Part shown: piece by piece, positions 24,749-32,270 of the stretch
Numbering within the stretch: the first letter of the stretch is position 1
Layout of the letters: each line of letters begins with the position of its first letter
Origin: Oscillospiraceae bacterium
GTDB taxonomy: Bacteria; Bacillota; Clostridia; Oscillospirales; Oscillospiraceae
Assembly (NCBI GenBank): GCA_902775985.1
Contig: CACYOR010000003.1
Coordinates: 1 to 44,844, forward strand
DNA: 44,844 bases
Reading direction: 5' to 3'
Made by a program: the position numbers and the translations under genes
The notes under the pieces: model-generated
The model's database searches: none
Told to the model about the DNA's origin: nothing
What the model saw: only the letters and a program-made list of their open reading frames with translations

Positions 24749-24772
24749 GTAGGGGCGATTCATGAATCGCCC
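24749..24772 (+). repeat. REP-like palindrome upstream of the RAYT gene, copy 3
   Basis: GTAGGGG head and a perfect 20-base palindrome GGGCGATTCATGAATCGCCC (24753-24772). It lies 22 bases before the GTG start of the RAYT gene on the minus strand. Confidence 0.8.
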
Positions 24773-24821
24773 GACTTGGTCAGTATAACACATGTTCAAA
24801 AACAGGTGTTCCTGCGAACTA

Positions 24822-25616
24822 TCATTCTGAAGGAATGTCTTGAGTGAATTTACATTTCGGATAATTGGAGCATCCGTAGAATGCACCATATTTGCCGTTA
24901 CGCAATCGTAATTCGCCTCCGCAATGGGGGCATCTTCTTTGCCGGATTATCATTTCCCTTTCGGAAAATCGCTCTCCGATTGACTGAATATGCTTGGTCT
25001 CATTCTCTTCTCCCGTAAGATTGATTTTACATAGTTTATTGAAAATTATCGAAACTCTGTTGCGCGGTATGATCTCTCGGGTATAATTGAATATTTCTTC
25101 TTCTAATTGGGACATATATACAACGGGTGTTCTCGTATTCACATGCAGCTCACATTCATCTGAAAAAACAACGATTGGCTTAAATGCCCGTATATCTAAA
25201 TTGAGACGTTCTGCTAACGCAAACGTATGTCCCCAGTTTTGCTTTATGGGATTATAAAAATAATGTCCCCTCGATGACTTGAATGTTTGCTTCCACTTTT
25301 TCGCCTTTTCTGACCCGGATATCCATCCACTGTAATTTTTGGTCTCAATAACAAAAATACCGTAAGGCGACACAACGACGTGGTCAAGTTGTGTGGTGTA
25401 TGTCTTAGTTGGATCTTTTATCTGTTCGGACTGGTCAGGTATTATGACATTGTTGATGACGAGGTATTCCTGGGGGAGAGAGTGAAGGATGGACGAGACT
25501 TCACGCTCGCCGGCATCTCCAATGCTGGAAGGAGTTCCTGAATCAATAGCGTTCAGTGTGAGTTTTATGATAAGAAATAGAAAAACCGCAAGAAGAATAA
25601 CGCCTAGTATTGTCAT
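24822..25616 (-). CDS. NERD domain membrane protein with topoisomerase-type zinc ribbon
   Basis: The 264-residue protein has an N-terminal transmembrane helix (about 3-20), a NERD (nuclease-related) domain at about 34-150, and a C-terminal topoisomerase-I-like C4 zinc ribbon. The NERD core shows GE.EV, Asp78, and E91-x-K93 in QLDHVVVSPYGIFVIETKNY, the residues expected of a PD-(D/E)XK-like nuclease fold. The zinc Cys are 229, 232, 249 and 255. A membrane-tethered DNA-acting role is inferred; NERD proteins occur in mobile and defence contexts but no function is proven. Codon use is much more AT-rich than the flanking genes, indicating acquisition. The RAYT lies downstream on the same strand. 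Confidence 0.85.
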   Translation of the reverse strand: MTILGVILLAVFLFLIIKLTLNAIDSGTPSSIGDAGEREVSSILHSLPQEYLVINNVIIPDQSEQIKDPTKTYTTQLDHVVVSPYGIFVIETKNYSGWISGSEKAKKWKQTFKSSRGHYFYNPIKQNWGHTFALAERLNLDIRAFKPIVVFSDECELHVNTRTPVVYMSQLEEEIFNYTREIIPRNRVSIIFNKLCKINLTGEENETKHIQSIGERFSEREMIIRQRRCPHCGGELRLRNGKYGAFYGCSNYPKCKFTQDIPSE

Positions 25617-25733
25617 ATGCTTACCCCACGTATAGCATCATTATATAAACATGAATATAACATAAAAGGGTGCTGCAATCAACGAGAAACCACCACGCTT
25701 AACGCATATATAGAACACCCAACAGCAAACAAA

Positions 25734-25763
25734 CTCCGGGGCGAAGTCCGATTCGCCCCGGAG
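25734..25763 (-). terminator. Terminator of the SGNH-like gene
   Basis: Twelve-base-pair stem CTCCGGGGCGAA (25734-25745 with 25752-25763), six-base loop; on the minus strand followed by TTTGTTTG. It lies 19 bases after the stop of the gene at 25782. The rest of the 165-base gap to the NERD gene shows nothing else. Confidence 0.75.
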
Positions 25764-25781
25764 TGCCTTATGTTCTTTTGT

Positions 25782-26624
25782 TTACCCCTCCACCATGTGG
25801 GTGCGGAGGTACTGGAGGAAGGCGTTGAGACCGGCGGTGTTGAGGGTCTTGCCGTTGGAGGAGGCATAGCTGCCGTCCAGGACGCTGGTGCTGTCGCGCA
25901 TGTCATGGGCCACATCGCAGAAATAGGCGCCGGTGTCGATGCAGACCTCCTGGATGTAGTCGTTGGCCCAGTTGATGGCGTCGCGGGTCAGGCCGTCGGC
26001 GCCGGCGTAGTTGGCGCCCACGGAGGTGACGGAGCAGCAGACGATATAGGTGCCGGGGCTCTTCTCCCGGATCCCCATGACCAGCGACTCATAGTTGGCG
26101 ATGAAGGTCTCCTTGTCCACGCCCATCAGCCCGTCCTGGCCGATGGAGATCACCAGGATCTTGGGCTTGGCGATCATGGCTGCGTCGATGGCGTTGATCT
26201 GGGAGCCGTCCCCCGGGTACTTGATGAGCGCGTCCGGGATCGTCCCGATGGGGAGACTGCCGGAGTTGCTGCCCCAGACCTGGGTGGTGGCGATGCCGCC
26301 GGAGAGGATGCCGTAGTCCCGCAGGCCGATGGTGGCGCTGTCGCAGAGGAAGGTGAGGGAGTCGATATAGCCCTGACCGCCGTCCGCCGTCCCCGCCAGG
26401 GTGACCAGGCGGCCCGTGCGATCCTGCACCGTGTCCGCCTCCGGCACCGCGCCTGCCTCCGGCACGGCGGCGCTGACCTCGCCCAACTGGATCTTGGGCC
26501 GGTCCAGCTCCCCGCCGTAGCGGGTAAAAGCCGTGAACAGCAGGCCCAGCAGCAGCGCGAACAGTGCCACGCCGATGGCCAGCGCCCAGCCGAAATTCTT
26601 ATAGGTGTTCCACTTTCCCTGCAT
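25782..26624 (-). CDS. Membrane-anchored SGNH/GDSL-like protein, possibly lacking catalytic residues
   Basis: The 280-residue protein has one N-terminal transmembrane helix (about 12-32), an Ala/Pro/Glu-rich linker (about 45-72) and an extracytoplasmic domain with the layout of the SGNH hydrolases seen in Oscillospiraceae. Block I is FLCDSATIGL with Ser96 as nucleophile (GDS changed to CDS). Block III, normally GxND, reads IGQDG (162-165). The C-terminal DxxH block is not recognisable (NTAGLNAFLQYL). The fold assignment is moderate; catalytic competence is doubtful because Asn and His seem missing. Relatives deacetylate wall polymers or cleave esters. It may be transcribed from the EF-G-like gene or from its own unseen promoter. 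Confidence 0.65.
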   Translation of the reverse strand: MQGKWNTYKNFGWALAIGVALFALLLGLLFTAFTRYGGELDRPKIQLGEVSAAVPEAGAVPEADTVQDRTGRLVTLAGTADGGQGYIDSLTFLCDSATIGLRDYGILSGGIATTQVWGSNSGSLPIGTIPDALIKYPGDGSQINAIDAAMIAKPKILVISIGQDGLMGVDKETFIANYESLVMGIREKSPGTYIVCCSVTSVGANYAGADGLTRDAINWANDYIQEVCIDTGAYFCDVAHDMRDSTSVLDGSYASSNGKTLNTAGLNAFLQYLRTHMVEG

Positions 26625-26643
26625 AGCGATCCCTCACTTAACA

Positions 26644-26675
26644 ACAGCGCCCCGTTTCCGAGGCGCTGTTTTGGT
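26644..26675 (-). terminator. Hairpin between the EF-G-like and SGNH-like genes
   Basis: AACAGCGCC (26644-26652) pairs with GGCGCTGTT (26663-26671). The T run is on the plus-strand side, so termination of the leftward EF-G-like transcript is uncertain; it may be a processing or attenuation hairpin. Confidence 0.4.
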
Positions 26676-26688
26676 TTGTATCGTTGTC

Positions 26689-28698
26689 TTATTCGGCCTC
26701 GGCCAGAGCCTTGGCTTCCTCGATGACCTTCTGCTGCACGTTGCCGGGAGCTTCCTCGTAGCGGACAAACTTGCAGGTGAAGGAACCGGAGCCCTGGGTC
26801 ATGGAGCGCAGGTCGATGGTGTAGGTGCTCATCTCAGCCATGGGGACCTCGGCCTCAATGGTGGTCATGCCGTCCTCGGCGGGCATGGAGCCCATCATGG
26901 TGCCGCGGCGCTTGGAGTTGATGTCGCCGATGATGGCGCCCTGATACTCATCGGGGATGGTGACAAAGAGCTGGCCGATGGGCTCCAGGATGGTGGGCTT
27001 GGCCTTGGGGATGCCGTCCTGGTAGGCCAGACGAGCGGCGGTCTGGAAGGCCATATCGTTGGAGTCGACAGGGTGGTAGGAGCCATCGTACAGCGTGGCC
27101 TTCAGGCCGACCAGCGGGTAGCCCGCCAGAACGCCCTTCTGCACCGCGTTGCGCAGACCCTTTTCCACAGAGGGGAAGAAGTTTTTGGGAACGGAGCCGC
27201 CGAAGACTTCCTCGGCGAAGATCATGTCGTCCTGCTCCTCCTGGGGCTCGAAGCGGATCCAGACGTCACCGAACTGACCGGAACCGCCGGACTGCTTCTT
27301 GTGGCGGCCGTGGGCCTCGACGCGGCCCTTGATCTTCTCGCGGTAGGCAACGCGGGCGGGCTTGAGCTCGGTCTCCACGTTGTAGAGGTTCTTCAGCTTG
27401 GAGCAGAGGACGGCGACCTGGATATCGCCCTGGCCGGAGATGACCATCTGGTGAGTCTCGGCGTTGTTGACCAGCGTGAAGGAGATGTCCTCCTCCGCCA
27501 GCTTGGACAGACCGCCGGCGACCTTGTCGTCCTGGCCCTTGGTCTTGGGGGCGATGGCCATGGAGTAGTTGGGTTCGGGGATGTCGATGGCGGGCAGCTC
27601 CACGTCGTCCTTGGAGTCGACCACGGTGTCGCCGGTCTTCCAGTCCATCTTGCCGATGGCCACGATATCGCCGCAGACGGCCTCGTTGACCTCGACGTTC
27701 TTCTTGCCGGTGAAGGTGTACATGCGGCCCAGCTTATCGGTGCTGTTGGCGCGGCTGTTGTGCAGGGACATACCGGCGCTGATGGTGCCGGCCATGACCT
27801 TGATGAAGCTGTACTTGCCGAACTTGTCGGACACGGTCTTGAACACGAAGCCCAGCGCGTCGCCGGCCTTGGCCTCGGGGGCGGGGCAGTAGTCGGCCAC
27901 ACCCTGCAGCATGGCGGCGGTGCCCATGTTGGTCATGCCGTCGGTGGCATAGACGGGAACGACGGAGCGCTCCTTCACGCCGACCTTCAGACCTTCGATG
28001 ATGTCGGCCTCGTCCAGCTCCATGGTCTCGAAGAACTTCTCCATCAGTTCCTCGGTGGCGCCGGCGGCGGCCTCCATCAGCTCGGCCCGCAGCTCTTCCA
28101 CATGATCGGCGTCGGCCGCGGGGACAGCGCCCTTCTCGACCTTGTTGCCCTTGGTGGTGTAGGCCACGTTGTGCACCAGGTCGATGACACCGGTGCCGTC
28201 GGACTTGGGAATGGTGACGGGGCAGACGATGCTGCCGTATTTGCCCTTCAGAGTCTCCAGGGCCTTGAAGTAATCACCGTGCTCCTCGCGGCACTTGGTG
28301 ATGGTGAACATGACAGGCAGGTTGGCGTTCTTCAGATAGTTCCAGCTGCGCTGGGCGCCGACGGCCACGCTCTCGGCGGTGTCCTTGGCGGAGACAGCGA
28401 TCACGCCGGCCTCGACCGCGCGCAGCGCGCACAGCACGTCGCCCACAAAGTCAAAGTAACCGGGGCAGTCCAGAACGTTGATCTTCTTGCCGGCAAACTC
28501 CACGGGCACAACGGCGGTGGAGATGGTGATCTGGCGGGCGATCTCTTCCGCGTCGTAGTCGCAGACGGTGTTGCCGTCGGAGACCTTGCCGAGGCGGTCG
28601 ATGGCGCCGGTCACGTACAGCATGCTCTCGACCAGGCTGGTCTTGCCGCTGTTGCCGTGACCGAGGATGGCGATGTTGCGAATGTTTTTAGTTTCCAT
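26689..28698 (-). CDS. EF-G-like translational GTPase (paralogue with altered G motifs)
   Basis: The 669-residue protein has the five-domain layout of elongation factor G. G1 is GHGNSGKT (13-20), switch I contains ARQITIST, G3 is DCPGYFDF (77-84), and domain IV includes HGRHKKQSGGSGQFGDVWIRFEP. Two deviations are visible. The G3 His needed for GTP hydrolysis in EF-G is Tyr81, and G4, normally NKxD, reads TKCR (134-137). Clostridia often carry such an EF-G-like second gene besides true fusA; its role is unknown, perhaps in ribosome recycling, protection or stress. The ATG at 28698 has AGAGGAAG upstream. A TTGCCA-18-TATAAT promoter precedes it. Confidence 0.85.
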   Translation of the reverse strand: METKNIRNIAILGHGNSGKTSLVESMLYVTGAIDRLGKVSDGNTVCDYDAEEIARQITISTAVVPVEFAGKKINVLDCPGYFDFVGDVLCALRAVEAGVIAVSAKDTAESVAVGAQRSWNYLKNANLPVMFTITKCREEHGDYFKALETLKGKYGSIVCPVTIPKSDGTGVIDLVHNVAYTTKGNKVEKGAVPAADADHVEELRAELMEAAAGATEELMEKFFETMELDEADIIEGLKVGVKERSVVPVYATDGMTNMGTAAMLQGVADYCPAPEAKAGDALGFVFKTVSDKFGKYSFIKVMAGTISAGMSLHNSRANSTDKLGRMYTFTGKKNVEVNEAVCGDIVAIGKMDWKTGDTVVDSKDDVELPAIDIPEPNYSMAIAPKTKGQDDKVAGGLSKLAEEDISFTLVNNAETHQMVISGQGDIQVAVLCSKLKNLYNVETELKPARVAYREKIKGRVEAHGRHKKQSGGSGQFGDVWIRFEPQEEQDDMIFAEEVFGGSVPKNFFPSVEKGLRNAVQKGVLAGYPLVGLKATLYDGSYHPVDSNDMAFQTAARLAYQDGIPKAKPTILEPIGQLFVTIPDEYQGAIIGDINSKRRGTMMGSMPAEDGMTTIEAEVPMAEMSTYTIDLRSMTQGSGSFTCKFVRYEEAPGNVQQKVIEEAKALAEAE

Positions 28699-28768
28699 GT
28701 GTTGCTTCCTCTCTGTCAAATATATAGGCATTAAAAAAGATGGCACAGATACGCAGTATCTCTTTTAG

Positions 28769-28798
28769 ATTATACACTATCATGCATACCTTTGGCAA
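28769..28798 (-). promoter_or_regulatory. Promoter of the EF-G-like gene
   Basis: On the minus strand TTGCCA (28798-28793), 18 bases, TATAAT (28774-28769), about 70 bases before the ATG. Confidence 0.7.
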
Positions 28799-28841
28799 CA
28801 CAAAATTTTCTGCCGCTTTCCGACTTTTTCCGACAAAGCGC

Positions 28842-28874
28842 AAAAAACGCGGCCCGTCCGAAGACGGGCCGCGT
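28842..28874 (-). terminator. Terminator after the P-type-ATPase-like gene
   Basis: Twelve-base-pair stem ACGCGGCCCGTC (28847-28858 with 28863-28874) followed on the minus strand by six T. Confidence 0.85.
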
Positions 28875-28898
28875 CAGACTGTCGACAAAGTCGGTTTT

Positions 28899-29026
28899 TG
28901 TCATTGCGAACCAGTGACCGACGTCACTGGTGTGGCAATCCGTATTCCCCGAAGACTGCATGTTTACTGACATTTTTACCGGAGAACGGATTCCCACGTC
29001 GGCCTAACGGCCTCCTCGGAATGACA
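28899..29026. mobile_element. MITE-like palindromic element of 128 bases
   Basis: Terminal inverted repeats TGTCATTGCGA (28899-28909) and, read inverted from 29016-29026, TGTCATTCCGA differ at one base. Inside, GGCAATCCGT near 28934 is mirrored by ACGGATTCCC near 28987-28996, so the whole element is an imperfect long hairpin. The CCAGTGAC/GTCACTGG pair (about 28911-28930) forms an inner stem. No coding capacity. The rest of the 389-base gap between 28699 and 29087 holds the EF-G promoter, the terminator at 28842 and no gene. Confidence 0.72.
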
Positions 29027-29087
29027 CGTTTTGAGGCTTGTCTACCATTGACGTCCCCTCCGGAGAGGGACCGCAAGCGGATAAAAA

Positions 29088-32000
29088 TCAGAAGCGGAGG
29101 ATCACGCTCACGATCAGCAGCGGGATGAGCCAGAAGAGCCCGTAGAAGAACAGGGCGCCCAGGCCGACGCTGCCGGCGGTGAGAAACTGGATAAACACCA
29201 TGAACACGCCCACCACCGCGGCCAGCAGGCTGATCATGAGGTTGATGCGGATGGCGATGTACAGGCTGCGCCCGGTGTCGGCCATGTGCACCAGCGGGCC
29301 CAGACCCTCCCGGCAGAGGACCGCGGCGATCTTCCGCGGCTCTTTGGATTGAGGCTCGGAGATGGCGAAGCGCTCCACATAGGGCGGGAAGTCGTAGCCG
29401 TCGGTGGCCAGGTCGAAGATATCGTGCAGCATCTCGGGGTTGATGTTGAAGTCCTGCACGGCGAAAACCGGGTGCCGGTTGGAGCGGATCAGACCGATCA
29501 GCGCCTTGCGCACGGTGGGGTTGGCCTCATACTTCATGTTGAAGATGCCGTAGAGCACCCCGTCAATGGCCAGCAGCACCGAGGTCTTGGTCACCAGCCG
29601 GTAGGGGATGCGCACGTTCATCAGGCGCATCAGCTCCGTGCCGCCGCAGAGGACGGTCTGTCCGTCGATGGTGGCCTTCATGCCGCCGCCCGGGAGAAAT
29701 TCAAAGTTCTCCACCTGGCGCATGGCGCAGCCGTTGCGCTGCATGAGATCGGCAAAGCAGGAGCCGAGACCCGCGCCGGAGGCGGTGATCATCGTGCCCG
29801 CGTAGGCGATGATGCGCTCGGAGGGCACGTCCGCGAAGATGCGGATGGAGTCGATGTCCACGCTGCCCTCGGGGAAGAGATCCCGGTCGGTGACGATGAG
29901 GTTGTTGCTGCTGCCCACGTCGCACAGGCCGGACCAGCCGGCGATGGCCGCACCGCTGGGGAAGATGCGGTTGGCGCCCACAAAGAAGGGCAGCGCGTAG
30001 CACAGCAGCGCCGTGACCGGCGTGGCCGGGGCCAGAACGGCGGTAAAGACATAGAGAAAGTCGCCGGCGCTCTTCTTGGCCAGAACGACGATCAAACTCA
30101 TCAGGAAGGCCAGGACCAGCAGCAGAGGCGAGGCCCGGTTGTAGGCCGTCTCGTCGGGAGGCGCCTCCTCGCTGCGGCGGACAAAGCCGATCACCGGCCG
30201 GAGAGACTTGATGAGGGTGACGGTGCGGCCGCCCTTCTCGCTCTCGGCGGTGACGCTGTAGGCCTGCTTGCCGATGGCGGGCACGCGCAGGGACTTGCGC
30301 AGGCCCCGGGCGCTCAGCAGCGCCGAGCACAGCACGCCCAGCAGGGACATGCTGCTGAGGGCGCAGAGGGGCATATGGGGCTGGCCGAAGCCGTCCAGCA
30401 GCACGGCCAGGGCGTCGAGGCTGGTCAGAACGCAGCTCAGGGCTGCCAGGGAATCCGCGCCGAAGCGGGCCCGGGCCAGATTGATGGCGGAGCCGGTGAT
30501 CACATCCAGGCTCAGCAGCATGATGCCCAGCTGCAGCGCCAGACACATGCCGGCGGCCACCTGGATGGAGCGCAGCGCGCCGGTGACGGGCAGGCCCAGG
30601 GAGATATAGGACAGAATGAGCCAGAGCACCAGCGCGATGCGGAAGCGCAGGCGCAGGGACTGGACAAAGGAGCCGTAGTAGCGGGAGGCGGCCGCGGGCT
30701 TGAGCTCGGGTCCCAGCTCCTCTTCCTCGGTCTCCATGGTCTCGGCGCTCTCGCTGCCGGCGACGCCGCGCAGGCGCAGCCACAGCCCGGTCACCAGACC
30801 CAGCAGATAGTCGCCAAAGCTGGGGAAGGCGTTGGGATCGGCCTCCTCCTCGCTCTCATAATCCTCGTCCGGGGCGTAGGCGGCGGGATAGGCGGCCGTG
30901 TCGTCCAGCGCGTCGCCGCGCGGGGCCTCGGCCTTCTTCGCTTTTTTCTTGCCTCCGGCCTTCTTTTTCCCGAAGGGCAGCGCGCTCAGCAGGGCTTTCG
31001 CTCCGGCGGGGCTCTTCTTCTTTGGCGCCGCGTCGGCGGCCTCCTCCGCGGGCAGCTTCGTCTCCTCCGCCGGGGCGGACTGAGGCTTGCCCAGCTCCAT
31101 GGCCTCGCGGGGGAAGCGGATCGCAAAGTCCTCGTCCCGCGGGGCGGGGGCCTTCGCCTCCTCCGGGGCCGGGGCCTTTGCCTCTTCGATCGCCGGCGCG
31201 GCGCTTTCGGCCTTGACCGGCATCTCATCCAGATGCGCGAACAGGGCCCGGGCCTCGTCCTCCATGTGGGAGCGGCGGCCGCGGTGCTCACTCGGCGCCT
31301 CCATCGCTTCAGCTTCGGCGGGCGTCTGAGCTCTCGGCGCCTCCGCGCTTTTGGCGATGGGCGCGCCGAACTCCGCCATGATCTCCTCAAAGGACAGATG
31401 GCCTGCGGCGGACGCCGCACTCTCGCTGCGGCGGCCCTGAAGCGGGCGGATCCCGGCGGGCAGAGCGTCGGCGCTGTTGATATTCCCTTGTTCTTCTGCC
31501 TGCGCCTGGGCGGGCAGATCGTCTCTGTGCGTCATGGGCTGTCGCTTCCCGGCAGCGCGGGGGCGCTCGTCAAACACCGAGCTCTCCAGTTCGCTGCCCA
31601 TTTTGAATTCGTTTACAATGTCCATCCAGTTCCAGCCGCCCTCAACTTCGGGGACCGGCTCTTCCCGGACGGGTGTTCTCGGCCGGGCCGGACGGCTTTC
31701 CTGCCGGCGGCGGGGGCTCTCCCGTTCGCTCTCCCGGCGGCGGGGGCTCTCCCGTTCGCTCTCCCGGCGGCGGGGCGGCTCGCGCTCGCTTTCGCGGCGG
31801 CGGGGCGGCTCCTCCGCGGGCGGATGGGGAACGCCCTTGCTGTCCCAGTAGGCGTGGAGGGCGGCCCGGGCGGAGAGGGGTTCCTCTATCTCAGGGGCCG
31901 GTTCCGTCTCGGGGCCGAGGGCTTCCTCGCCCTCGGGCGGCTCTTCCAGCTCCACGGCCATGGCGTAGCGGTCGGGGCCGCTGTCGGAGCGGTACTCCTC

Positions 32001-32207
32001 CAGGATCTCCCGCAGGGAGACAGAGAAGGGCTGGGGCTTTTCCTCAAAAAAGACCTCGCCCCGTTCGGGGGCGTAGATTTCCCCGGCGCTCTCGCGCTTG
32101 GCGGAGCGGGCGCGGCGCTCGCGGGAATCGGCCTCGCCCGGTGCGCGGGCACTCGGCCTGCGCCGCGGCGGGGGAGAGGACGCGCCTTTCCCGGCTGTCG
32201 TATTCAT
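29088..32207 (-). CDS. Large membrane protein: disordered N-terminus fused to a P-type-ATPase-like region without catalytic motifs
   Basis: The 1,039-residue product has a roughly 470-residue N-terminal half rich in Glu, Ala, Pro and Arg, with tandem RRRESERESP repeats and basic KKKAGGKKKAKK segments, probably disordered and cytoplasmic. The second half has several helices (from FRIALVLWLILSYISLGLPV onward) and a soluble stretch resembling P1B-type ATPases: GCAMRQVENFEFLPGGGMKA and DGQTVLCGGTELM, with VLLAIDGVLYG and two final helices. Where DKTGT should be it reads VTDRDLFPEG, and no TGD or GDGxND is present, so phosphorylation is not expected. Function unknown. ATG 32207 is chosen; TTG 32228 is possible. 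It follows rlmB by 63 bases. Confidence 0.75.
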   Translation of the reverse strand: MNTTAGKGASSPPPRRRPSARAPGEADSRERRARSAKRESAGEIYAPERGEVFFEEKPQPFSVSLREILEEYRSDSGPDRYAMAVELEEPPEGEEALGPETEPAPEIEEPLSARAALHAYWDSKGVPHPPAEEPPRRRESEREPPRRRESERESPRRRESERESPRRRQESRPARPRTPVREEPVPEVEGGWNWMDIVNEFKMGSELESSVFDERPRAAGKRQPMTHRDDLPAQAQAEEQGNINSADALPAGIRPLQGRRSESAASAAGHLSFEEIMAEFGAPIAKSAEAPRAQTPAEAEAMEAPSEHRGRRSHMEDEARALFAHLDEMPVKAESAAPAIEEAKAPAPEEAKAPAPRDEDFAIRFPREAMELGKPQSAPAEETKLPAEEAADAAPKKKSPAGAKALLSALPFGKKKAGGKKKAKKAEAPRGDALDDTAAYPAAYAPDEDYESEEEADPNAFPSFGDYLLGLVTGLWLRLRGVAGSESAETMETEEEELGPELKPAAASRYYGSFVQSLRLRFRIALVLWLILSYISLGLPVTGALRSIQVAAGMCLALQLGIMLLSLDVITGSAINLARARFGADSLAALSCVLTSLDALAVLLDGFGQPHMPLCALSSMSLLGVLCSALLSARGLRKSLRVPAIGKQAYSVTAESEKGGRTVTLIKSLRPVIGFVRRSEEAPPDETAYNRASPLLLVLAFLMSLIVVLAKKSAGDFLYVFTAVLAPATPVTALLCYALPFFVGANRIFPSGAAIAGWSGLCDVGSSNNLIVTDRDLFPEGSVDIDSIRIFADVPSERIIAYAGTMITASGAGLGSCFADLMQRNGCAMRQVENFEFLPGGGMKATIDGQTVLCGGTELMRLMNVRIPYRLVTKTSVLLAIDGVLYGIFNMKYEANPTVRKALIGLIRSNRHPVFAVQDFNINPEMLHDIFDLATDGYDFPPYVERFAISEPQSKEPRKIAAVLCREGLGPLVHMADTGRSLYIAIRINLMISLLAAVVGVFMVFIQFLTAGSVGLGALFFYGLFWLIPLLIVSVILRF
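31693..31811 (-). repeat. 30-base tandem repeat coding for RRRESERESP units
   Basis: Within the large membrane protein gene about three to four copies of a 30-base unit (plus-strand text CTCCCGTTCGCTCTCCCGGC and so on) are arranged head to tail; the last copies toward 31811 have diverged. They encode alternating basic/acidic RRRESERE-type decapeptides. Slippage could change copy number without breaking the frame. Confidence 0.85.
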
Positions 32208-32270
32208 CTTACGATGCCTGCTCAGCAAATGCGCTCACCCACTTTCTGTCTGTCTGCGGGGGACGAATGC

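Noticed and set aside
24728-24889. Longer RAYT versions beginning at 24763 or 24889
   Set aside because: They lack ribosome binding sites, begin within the REP palindrome or overlap the NERD gene; GTG 24727 has GGAGGAG at ideal spacing.
31693-31811. Regular 30-base repeats considered as a CRISPR array
   Set aside because: The units are head to tail with no spacers and encode an in-frame peptide repeat of the large membrane protein. No CRISPR array or cas gene is visible in the window.
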